The notes under the pieces: model-generated | Seen by the model: the letters and a program-made list of their open reading frames with translations, nothing else | Database searches by the model: none | Told to the model about the DNA's origin: nothing | Shown: in pieces, positions 51,601 to 63,600 of the stretch | How positions within the stretch are numbered: the stretch's first letter is position 1 | Layout of the letters: each line of letters starts with the position of its first letter | From: Silurus meridionalis | Lineage: Eukaryota; Chordata; Actinopteri; Siluriformes; Siluridae | Length of the DNA: 64,000 nucleotides | Direction: 5' to 3' | Assembly: GCF_014805685.1 (NCBI RefSeq) | Contig: NC_060911.1 | Coordinates: forward strand, 5,432,212-5,496,211 | Program-made: the position numbers and the translations under genes

Positions 51601-54600
51601 AAGTATACATAAGGATTTTTAGCTCGCTGAATCTGCATATAAATTCCCTTTGATAGGGAAACAATGTTGTAGTGTTCACCCCTTAGAGACGAGGTTCAAC
51701 ATTCTGTATAAGAGGGTCTTTTTCTGCTTGAAGGTTTCAAGTTGTAGAGTTTTTGATACTTGAGGTTATTCGTCATTCCTGAGTGTGCCATGGAAAAACC
51801 ACCTTATAGTATATCTATACAGTCCACAATATGTATTTGTGCTTTCTATAACAAAAAAAGGTTTCTTCAAGGAAATGAGTAACAGATGTAACTTTTGAAA
51901 GCAGCTCAACTTGTAACCTTTTGTGTAATATAAACTGTCAAGTTCCCTCATTTCTGGCCCCCAGAGTACAAGTTGGTATGAGGGTGAATCCCTTGTAAAG
52001 TGAAAAGAGGTTTCACACACAAGAATTTCTTTCTAGAGTAATGTGGATACTCATTAGGCACTAAAACACTTGGGTTGAATGTAATGGACATGTGTCAAAA
52101 TCTTATACACCTTCATGACACCAATTTGAAAATAAAAACTGCTTAAAAATATTAACAAGACTTTTACTAGGCCCATATACTTCATATAGGGTCTAAATAC
52201 TTAAAAACCTAAATTGTGCAATAAATAATCATACCAATCGTGAATAACCCAATGAATAAATAAAATAAATAAATTTTTATAATAACTTTTAATTTATTAA
52301 GAATATTGGTGTGGGCAAAGCAAAGCAAAGCAAAGACAGTTTGTGAGATGGGAAAGCGAAAGCATATGGACTTTCTTTAATATGTAATGCCATATTTGAA
52401 CAGCTTTCCCCAGATATTCTGTGTATGTGTGGGTTTAAGTGATAGAAGGATGGCTTGAATGAATTGAAACCATCTGCAGTGCTTCTTCCAATGGCAGAGT
52501 TTTGGTGAAAGACCAGAAGTTGCTGAGATAGAAGTACTTGCTGGTTGAAATAATGGAATAATGATAGACAATAATAGGGTCTTATAGTGGATAGAATTAT
52601 GACCCACACACATATATATATCCCATGAAAGCAGGGATAGGGGTGTCGCTTTGAGGTTCTTCAGACCACACACATCTCAAACTTGAGACCTCAAGCGATC
52701 TCAGAAACCCATTCTCCTGTTCGGTTTCCTTTGAGGTCTTCCTCCTGTTCTTTTAATCCTAACAGCAATCCATCATTTGCTTCTCAACTTCTGCCTGTCA
52801 CACCTAAAACTCTGCACTCATCCCCTCCATCCTCCCCCACCAGTTCCTAAGCACTTTCTCCAGAGAGAAGAAGAGAGAAAGCAGCAAAAAAAAAGAAGTA
52901 ATTTGTCATGCCCTAGCATTCGCTCTTCAGGCAGGCTGATTTTATAGAAGTGACGGATGTGGATGTGCCGTTGCACAGGAAGATGGATGGCGTGCAGTGC
53001 TCTGAGCATTCCTTATTGGCTCATTATTAGGGAGTTAGAGTGCATCAGAAAGCTTGCTGTCAAAACGCTGAGGTATTTATTGATTCTCGGAGCGATTTGC
53101 AGCCAGGGCTGATGTTTCTCCCGTTAACAACCTCTTATTCTTTAGGTTTTATCTCTTTCCAAATGATTCTCACTCTCTTTTTATGTGATTTTCTTTTCAC
53201 CTTCCACACCTTTATTCTGTAGACTTTCTAACACTGGGGGATTTTGCACTCACATCCTGAAGTTTATACAGTCTAAGGTTGCATTGTGCAATATAGTTAT
53301 TTATACAGTCTAAGTGCTTAGTGTCATCCTGAGAGAATTTTACCTGAAGTCCTATACTTTTATTTGCTTAATTAAAATGCTAATATCTTCACCATTTGCT
53401 CCAAATCAAACAACTCATGGTTCTGGAAGTGCTGAAATTTCTTCGACGTTTGAGCAATTCAAGTATAAAAAAAGTATAATGTCAATCCTTACCAACATGT
53501 TCCAGCTAATGCAGCGAATTGGGGGAACAAAACCTAAACCCTGTCTCACTTTTGTCCTTATTCATTTACTATATAGTGTCTGTGTCTGCCTTGCTAATTG
53601 TTTCTATGCAATTTTGGTGTTTGACGAAGCAGATTAAAAGGGGGAGTCGGGGCGTCTGTAAGTGTTTGTTGGACCCTGTCGTTCTATTAACAGCTTTCCA
53701 CACCTCATTTGGGCAAGTAATGACTAACTAATTACAAGCCACTGTTCAAACAGCAGCCATGCATCATCAGCACTCTTTATCTTGCGTTCTATCCTTATTT
53801 GTATCTTCTACAGTTCTTCATTTCCGATCTGATTTTGAGGACGTCGAATGATTTAACGTTTATTAATGATTTTCCCGTAGACAATTGGAAATTCGATTTT
53901 CGCAGCAGGTAGTTTGGGAGGACGTGTGGAGAGCAATTGTTTTATTCCTCTAACACCCCTATATATAAGACACTCAGGTTTTTAAAAGCAATGGATGCTT
54001 TTATATCAGCTTAAAGCACTGCAAATTGCACCCCAGAACAAAGTCAGAGTAGAGCTAAATTGCGCAGCGTTTCCTGAGATAATTGGGTTATTTGCTTTCC
54101 TTTGTGGAATGAGAAAGAGAGAGGCAGGTATGCGGAGAGCGAACGATAAAGAGGTGAGTAGCAGATAGATAGAAGAAAAGTAGCCTAATGGAGAATGATG
54201 AAAGACGGTCTGTGTAACTGGGAGACGATTACTGGTAAACCAGACGAAATGTAGTATTTGCGGTAACGGCTTAAAAAACAGGAAGTGGATTACTCACTTT
54301 TTTCTCTCTCTGTATTTGATATTTCTATTTTTAACCACTGAATTAATTTGACTAAATGTGCACACCCCTATTACATCCACACACATCCCAAGGACCAGGG
54401 TGTGCTATTCATCCCTCTTGTACTTATACCAAATATTGTGTGAAGATTATACAAAATGCAATACCATACTAGTTTTGTTGTACTATACGACTAATCTGAC
54501 TTACATAGTTGATGTTTTATAAATCTCAGAATTACGATGACTGTGTGTAGCATGTGAGATCTATGGCAGCAGTGACTCGAGAACGAATCCTTTCCATTGT

Positions 54601-57600
54601 GTTGACTAAATTTCCCACCTACAGTGTGTTTGCTTAACAGCAGTTTCACAGGCTTCGATGCCTTCACATCGTCCCTGAGTGCTGCAGACAGCATAAGCTA
54701 TATTGTGGATAATTAGCCAATAGATACTGAATCACTACTGATCCCTAAAGTAGACTATGGGGTCTGGGTGAAGAAGAAATGAAAACACGTTTTTAAACTT
54801 GCAATATAAGTTTTGATCTGCACTTAATGATGTGGATCAACCAGAAGTCCTCCACCGAATTACTTTTCTGAACTAGAAGTGAAAGACCCGAGTGTGCGAA
54901 ACGTGCTATAATTATGATGTCGCGTGTCATTAAAAGAGAGTCGGTAAAGCTTGCTTTGTTTAGAGTGTTCTTTTCTATAAGCGTGCTGGTTCTGAATTTC
55001 CTTCCCTTCCTATATACATTTCCTGAGTGGGATTAAGTAGAATTAGTGTGTGTATGAATATACACTATATGGACTAAAGTCCTGGGACACCTGCCTTTTC
55101 CCAGCCATAGGTGGGTAAGTAAACTTTCTTTCGGCTTCTCCCATTAGGGGTCGCCACAGCGGATCCTCCGCATGTTTGATTTGGCACGTTTTTACGCTGG
55201 ATGCCCTAACTAACGCAACCGGGATGGAGTGAAAGATCTTGGCCTGCTATAGAGCTCTGACCTCAACTCCTTCCTTCATCTACATGAGTAGCTGACTTTA
55301 CCTACACCCTTGTGGCTGAATGAGCACAAATCTCCACACGCACACTCTAAAATTTAGTGGAACATCCTCCCAGAAGATTGGAGGTTATTGTAACAGCAAA
55401 TGGGGACTAAGTGTGAAATGCAATGATCAAAAAGCACATTGAAATCTTATTAGGCATAATAGCATTCCGCAATTCCTATCTATGCTCCAATGGAATGGAC
55501 TACAAAGACTATAACAATTAATACTGCATAAAAAGCTACTTCTTCCATGCAGTGATATACAGATCGCTGGGGCACTGATAAAATTAAAAAATAATCAGTA
55601 CACAAGCTCTTGTTAAAGCTTTTCAAGTCGTTTTGTAAGTGGAAGGGGTTGCATTTATGAATTGCTTCAGATAATTACGTTTACAGAGATCTTGTATGTG
55701 CTCGTATGTGTTTGTTTTCAGACAGTTCCACATGGAATCTCCTGCTAATATCACTGTAACTGTAACTTAACGCTGTCTGTTTCCACCCTCCATAACTGGA
55801 GGATCTGATAACCAATAAGGCCCTGAGTCTGGCGGACAAAATGTGGCTCCCTGCTCCAATTAGTTCTGCTTGGTTTGTGGCCAAAGTCCACCTCTTCAAC
55901 CTTTGGGCATGCCAGCTGGACTGTTAATACAGAAATCCAGGCACCAATTGAAAAAAAAAAAGAAAGTGAACTGTAAAGGACAAGCAAAAAATGGGAAAAT
56001 CATTAAGCAAACATTATTTAAAAAATGAATCAAGGTGTTTTGTGCAATTATATGCATCCATACAGTTTAGCTACAAATCTGAATAGAGATTTTAAAGAAA
56101 TAAATAAAAAAAGGTGCTCTATATTTGTCACATGTACTTTACAGCATGGTGAAATTCTTTCTTCTTATATCCCATGCGATGTTCGGAAGCTGAGGTCAGA
56201 GCACAGGGTGAGCTATGATACAGTTAAGGGCCTTGTTTAGGGGCCCCAAGAGTGGCAGCTTGGCGATACCAGGGATGAACCACCAACCAGTATATTGGAT
56301 CCCTAACCACTGAGTTCCCACCTCTCCTAAGAATATGAAAACAATGTCTACAATGTTTAGATTGTTTACAATGAATATTTAGAGGAAATGCTCTCCCATT
56401 TGTCTTTTCCTTTCGATTTCTCGATAATGAAAAGTGGAAGAAATAAAGAAAGTCCTCAGGCTTTATTTTCGTGAGATCATTAAGCTGAAAGCACATCGGT
56501 CATTGAAAGGTCGACTAAAAAGAAAAACAGGACCCATTCAAAGTAGTTTTAATTCCACTGTATTCCACTGAACTCAGCACCTCATTTAAATAATCCTGTA
56601 AATTAATCATACTAATATAGATTTACCAAAAAGGGAAGAATGCTTTCTTTTTCAGCCATTTCCCCGATAGGTATCTGCAACCCTGCCATTCCTGAAGCTT
56701 AATGATTCAGACCCTGCATTTGGCACTTTATGGGAACATATTTAGTCATGTACTCATCATAATGACACAGGGAGGTATAGCAATGATCCTTGGGTTTGAG
56801 TGACGCTTGTGGCTTTACACTGAATCACTGAATCACTGCAGACGAATCTTCGCCAAATCATGCGTAGCACTGCCTCTTTTGTCCTTTTAAAGCTACTTAA
56901 TTTTCAATTTTCTTCATGCAATGCCAGCATATCTTGCGAACATTTTCCGAACCCAGCATCCCGTTTTCAATCGCACATTCTCCATCATCCTCTCCTAAGT
57001 CTTTCCCTGAACTTCAACCAAGTTCAAAAGTGGTTCTATTACACATTCTCAAAGACAATGTGCGAGAGTGTGTGTGTGTGTGTGTGTGTGTGCGTGCGTG
57101 CGTGCGTGTGCGTGCGTGCGTGTGCATTGTAAAATGACTAGAGAAAGAAAGAAGCCACGTTTGTCATCATCAGCTTTCTCATTATCTTGTTCCAAGGCTT
57201 ACAATTAGCCCCCTGCCTAACACCAGTTCATAATCCAGTCAAACGAACACGATCGTAGCTCTCTAAAGCCTTGGAGGACTTCACCAATCGCGTTAGTGAG
57301 TACTAACAGGATTTACGATGCTGATTTGCAGCTTGTCAGTCTTTGTTTTTCATTTAGCAAGTTTCCCTTTTTCACAATTGACACGTCGCTGTATCCTCTC
57401 ATACAGACTTTGTGTAATTGTTTAACAATTTAAATGCTAATACTTTAAAACACACTGAACTAAAAATATCAGTAACAAATTGCAATTGGCTTTTTTGTAA
57501 AGCTTTGCCTTAATGCCGTGCTGAACATTAGGTTGCTTTTGTTCTCCGTTTTTTTTTCTTTCTCAGACACATAAGAAAGGGCAATTAACAGTCAAACATC

Positions 57601-60600
57601 AGTGATGTAAAAAAAAAAAAGAAGTGTAGTCCATTAAAAAAACATGTCAAGCCAATTATCAGCACAACAGGGCATCAAATACCAGGCTGAACTCCACTGG
57701 TGGGATCGCAGTCTGCTTTTGTATTAAGGCTCATGTACAAGCTGTAAATTATGCATTTCCGTTAGCAGCATATCAAAACCATATTCCTCTCTTCTATTGT
57801 CTGGAATGTATATGGAGGATGTATATGGAGGATGTATATATCAACACATATTTCCTAAAATGTGAAATCTATAAAAAAGAAAGAATGTTTGATGATTTAG
57901 ATAATTAGGTGTCTCCTCGTTTGTTTCTCCAAAGCCACCCTTTTGTACAGCATCACCTTTTGAACTCTTTTTCCTCGTTATAATGCAATTTCGACATGGT
58001 GTATTTTAATAACCTACACCTACAGGAATTTGAACAGTTATTTGAGGATGCTTTTGTTTGAAATGTTTGGTGGGATAACTAGTTCAAAAACATATTGACG
58101 GTATTGCAGTGTCACATAATTAACCATTTTTTTATAACACTTTTAATTAATTTTTTTAAATGACCACATATTACCAATAATTTGTATTATTTATAATCCT
58201 TTTTGGAGAAGCACAGTTAGCAAAAAAAAAAAAAAAAAGACAAGATGGCGCTTAATTAGGCAAAAAAAAAAAAGATGCAATTTATTCTGTATTTTTTTTT
58301 AAATCCAACAATGATTTAACAGTTCACTATTTGCAACATAACTATGAAAACAGTGTAGTGGTAATATCCATCAAAGCCTCTTAATGGTAGACATATTGCT
58401 AATTGTTGGGTGATAACTTGAAAAACATCTGAAAAATCACAATCACAGCACTCATTTACTAAGTTGTCAGTCAGTTGTCATTGGTTTAATGGCAGAAAAA
58501 AGGCTATTTGTTCTGCCAGTTTGAGCAGGTACCTTGTACGATTTGTACATGTGGTGAGATAAATGGAATTACAACTGTAACTGTTTTTGATGGTTTTTTT
58601 CTTCATGAATTATGGCATGGCTGATAATTGAAAAAAAAAGTCCATTCTGTGGGAAAGCATGTACTTTTTATTTTTTTGTAGAAAATGCTGGACATGGTAA
58701 CTACCCGTACTCCGAGCTCCCCATTGAACCTCGGAACAAAAGCTCACACTAATTAGCCTCATTGGGTTTGTTCCTTCGCTGCAACCGTCCTTCTTGCTCC
58801 ACCTTGCCATTCGCACTCTCTAACACTGTTCACAAATAGTGCCATCAATGGCTTTTAGAAACAGCTAAATGGTGCAACCCTTCACAGTGAAAGGCACATC
58901 ACATTGGTTCAGTCAGGACTGGCGCTTTGTAGATGTTTGTGATGGAAATGAGATTAAAAACCACTTAAAAGCATTGTGCCTGCACTTGTATAGTGTCAGC
59001 TTTGAGGCTGCATACAGGGTTTTTTTTAGCATTGGATTAAAAAAGGGTTCAGGGATCTGTTTCTTACAATTATTATGTTCACAGGTTTGCAGGGTTTTTC
59101 TCATTTTCTACATCAATTGAATAACATATCAACTTGTTTTCACAGAGACCTAAGTGAGAACTTCATCCAGGCCATTCCCCGCAAGGCCTTCCGTGGAGCT
59201 ACGGACATCAAGAACCTGTAAGCTGAACAACTCATGCATCCAATTTTATATTAAATGTGAACATGTCTATCTTTAATGTTCATAGTGCATTCAGTTTGGT
59301 AAAGGTGCAGCATTTTTGAACAACCTTCGACCTTCAGTCTCAAGTGCATGCTAGCAAAGATATAATTAATGACATTTTACGCCGACTCTATCAATATGAG
59401 ATAATTCATAATTGAGCCATCACGGAGACCCACAGGGAACTGATTTAGGTCTAAAGCGGTTCTGCTATTCAGCATGACTACACTAATATTGATTTCACCA
59501 GGCAGTGAGCGAAGTTCCCGCATATAATAAGCTCTTGCTTATGGGAATGACTGTTATTAAAAGGCACATGAATAAAGACTGGCTGGTGTTAGATGATTGG
59601 ACATTCTGCATTGCTCATAGCTTTCACTGTTAAGTTCAAAACAGTTTAGGCCTATCGATCCTGTAAAGCTCTCTGTGTGTGTGTGTGTGTGTGGGTGGGT
59701 GTGTGTGTGTGTGTGTGTTTGTGTGGGTGTGTGGTCAAGACATCTGTCTTTTTCATTTAAATCTTTTTTTTTACTTCGCAGTCAATTAGACAAAAATCAC
59801 ATCAGCTGTATTGAGGATGGAGCATTCCGAGCACTTCGAGGACTGGAGGTTTTGTAAGTAACATACACACCTACACATCTGTCTTACTCTCTATATAATG
59901 ACTTTCCACTGATAAAATCATTAATTCATTTATTTCAGTGAAATGCAGCAGTTATAACTATTTATCACTTCTAATTAGAATAAGAAAATACAACTTTTTT
60001 TTTTTTTTTGCAAAAAGAACAAATTACAGCTTAGACTTTAAGGGGATATTTGTATAACCTATTGGAGGCAAGTGCAGGCTTTTGAGAATGACATATACGC
60101 TATATGGACAAAGGTTTGTTGATACCTGACTATACGATTCATATTCGACCAGCTAATTCCACATTTGCTGTTATAATAACCTCCACTCTTCTGGGAAAGT
60201 GTTCCACTAGATTTGGACTTTGGTTGTGGAGATTTGTGCTCACTCAGCTACAAAGCTGTTAGTAAAGTCAGGTACTGATGTTGATGATGTGAGGAGGCCT
60301 GGGGTGCAGTCAGCATTCCAATTCATCCACAAGGTGTTAAGCAGGATTAAGGCCAGAGCTCTAAAGAGGCCACTCAAGATCTTCCACTCCACCCTATGTA
60401 CAGTACATCATATCTTCATGGAGCTGGATTTGTGCATATGTGCATTGTCATGCTCGAAAGGATTTCGTAGGTCAAATTAAGGAAAAATGGAACTCTACCT
60501 CATCCAAAGACATTCTGTACAAATATATGATTCCAATTTTGTGGTAATAATTTAGGGAAGAACCACATATGGCTGGATAATTCAGGTTTCCCAATATTTT

Positions 60601-63600
60601 TGTCCATATAGTGTATAGTATTGAAGTATATAAGGGTTGCGTTTTTGGCTGATGAGTAAATTTGATTCCTGTCAAAGTATAAAACTATATTCCTTCGACA
60701 TGACATAATTTTTAAATCATATTTTAGAGACCACTAACTCTGCTAAATTTAGATAAAACTTGCTCCAAAGACAAGTTAGGTCCACTATTCATTCATGAAT
60801 GTTGATTAGATGAAGTAGGTGTATTTTAAAATCAGTATTGGCAAATAATTTTGCAATGAAATCATTTAGATTATCATCATTTATAATCTGAATTATTATT
60901 GTACACTAGTATTAATAATTTTAGTGATCAAATTAGTTTTATTGCACCAGTTACCTCCAGTTAGTTGGGCTACAGAAAGTTTACCCCCTAGAAGACACAT
61001 TCTGTGTCCATGATCAGGCTCAAAATATTGTACTTTTACTGTTTATTAATAGATAATAGCCTGCAGCAAAAATTTATTTACTGACTGTACCTATAACTGC
61101 CACTGCATTATTATGGAGTTTTTGACCTAACTAAGAATTCAGTCTTTTTTGCGAGTACAGACAAACATTTCGAAGTAATCCCACATATGTTACAGATGTA
61201 GTAAAAACACTCTTTCCTTTAGCCAAGAGATCTTTATCATCGATCATTCATCTGACAGGAGCTGAGGTAGTGATTGGATTTTAGCCATATTGCTCTACAG
61301 TATGTTTGTAAGTTGTTTGTGGGGGTGTTTTCTTTTCCTTGCGTGTGTGTTTATGTGTGGACACAGTATGACAGAGAACACAGTGGATAAAAATGACCTC
61401 CAGCAGAGGTCTATGGAAACAAAAGCGATCTCTGCTTCCTATTAGGAAATCATCACACCCTGCCAGACACGGACGAGACTTCATAAACCTACATAAGCTC
61501 CCTAGGGCCTGTGAACAGACATTCTCCAAAAAAAGCAATTTCAACATTTCGCACCTCCTAACGTTCCTGATTGGGTTGAATTTGCCATGGCGGTGCTCAC
61601 AGTGGTTGGTTCTTACTCTGTGTTACTCTCCATCTGCAAGTAATGGTGTGTTACTTGCCCTCCAGGAGGGTGAATGAGAGGCAGGTAATAGAAGAGTTGC
61701 AGGCAAGAGCACTGATACCTTTAGGGGAAAAAAGCTGAATATAAACTTTAAAAGAGAAAGAAGAACTGATACCATGATTCGCAGTAAAAACAGGCTTAGG
61801 TTTAGAGTAAATCTCATGAAGTAAGTAGCGGTAATTAAAGTGAATAAGCTTTTTTGCCAGGATTGACTTTTAATTGCACGTCATTTTTCTTGTTGTTTTA
61901 TAGGACACTCAACAACAACAACATCAGTGCCATACCGGTGTCGAGTTTTAACCACATGCCAAAGCTGAGGACGTTGTGAGTAAAAACACACACACAAAAA
62001 ATCATTTAGTTTTTCGCTGTTGTTGTCAAAGTGAGATCTTTTTATATGTGTACATCTATACTTTTACACAAGCCATGTACTTGAGTAAAACTAGAGATAC
62101 AATCTGTAAAATATTACCAGTAAAAGTGCTCTATTTAGTAAAAGTACAAAAGTATTTGCCTTCAAATGTACTTAATATAAAAACTACTTTGATTTATTAC
62201 TGCTATAATGTTCCTATTATAATTTTTGCTTAATCAACTCAGTTTAAATACACTTATGTAGAACACCGATCTATTAATAGTATGATATTTATGATTCAAA
62301 CACTGATTGATATCTATTACAATTATGCGCCCCAAAAACTTATTTTCCAATAAGACCACCGGTGTTGTAGCAAGTAAGAGTCTAAACTAGTTTAAAACGG
62401 ACCACGCGCTCTACACTGATTGGTGAATTGGGGCGTGTTTGACAAAATGTAATTTGGTAAAAAGTACGATTTTGTGAAGTTGAAGTAAAAGTTTTCCCAA
62501 ATGGAAATACTTAGAGTACAGATAAGTGAAAAAGTACGAAATGAATTACAAACTACTCTTTTTCATCTGCCTGATAAGACCAATACCGTAATCCCAATAT
62601 ACAGTCAGGTTACGCAGACAGACTTAAAATCTAAAAGTCAGTTATTTTCAGGTTTATAACCATTCCTTGCTTAACATGTTGGTCCTTTATATCCGATCAG
62701 AAAAACAGTTTTTACTGTGTCATATTGAAGCCATGTCGGACCACCCTCTCATTGACAGGCCACAAAAGCAAATTTGAAATAATAATTTAGAACCTTTAAA
62801 CAGCATAAGGGTCTCTCTGTGGACCTCAATCCACAAACTTTATGACATTTTTATTTATTTAGAGTCCATTTTTTTTGGCTAGCTCAGCAGGCAACTCAGC
62901 AGCTAGTGAAACCATTGTCCCACACTGCGTTGGGCCAGAAGACACACACTGTATCATTCCATGGAGTCTTGGTGGGCAGCCATAGGCCACACTAGGGTTT
63001 GTAGCCATGCCAAAAACCATTTCCTCAGTTGATCCTCAGACGATTCTGCACGAACAGCCCTAGAAATGAATACCCCCTCTGTCCCCATTGTGTATGTATA
63101 ATTAGAAAATGTGAATGCATGCTGAAATAAAGATGACTGCTCTCCCAAATTTTGGGAAAAGTAAAAAAAAAAAAAATTAAAAAAAGATTACCACCCACAA
63201 TTTAAACTACAGCTCAGTTCCAGATTACATGATATTAGAGCTTTGAGTTTCTGTCACGAGATAATCCTGAGAAAAAATAAAAAAAATAATAGTTTTTATT
63301 CAGTCAAGACCATTTAGTTTCACACCAAGGACACACCTTTTGAGAATACAAATGTGGCAGTATCTTTAAGGATATGTCAATACTAGACCAAATGGAAAAT
63401 GATGAATGTATCTATAGTATATAACAATATATTGCTTGCATTTTTTTTTTTTTTTATGTAGCTCCAATGAAAGCTTTTGTAACCTCCTTATTATAACTGC
63501 ACTTTCCCCTCTTTAGCCGATTGCACTCAAATAATCTGAATTGCGACTGCCACCTGTCTTGGTTGTCCCAATGGCTGCGACAGAGACCTACACTTGGTCT

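Larger units (their letters stand above)
28993..59145 (+). other. slit1: slit1 intron 4 (30 kb)
   Basis: The largest intron in the window, with no exon-like conserved frame on either strand. Apart from the listed repeats, 28993-31560, 32000-36300, 36600-38100, 43100-47600 and 47900-55060 are mostly unique AT-rich sequence. Blocks of higher complexity around 30300-30420, 32520-32640, 38280-38720, 44790-44960 and 46640-47220 could be conserved non-coding elements, which only comparison could show. Confidence 0.75.

Noticed and set aside
28993..59145. Possible intronic miR-218 gene
   Set aside because: miR-218 is hosted by slit2 and slit3 introns further 3' in those genes. No TTGTGCTTGATCTAACC seed-containing sequence was seen here.
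60220..60480. 86-codon open frame in slit1 intron 6
   Set aside because: It lies antisense to the transposase remnant of a Tc1-like element.
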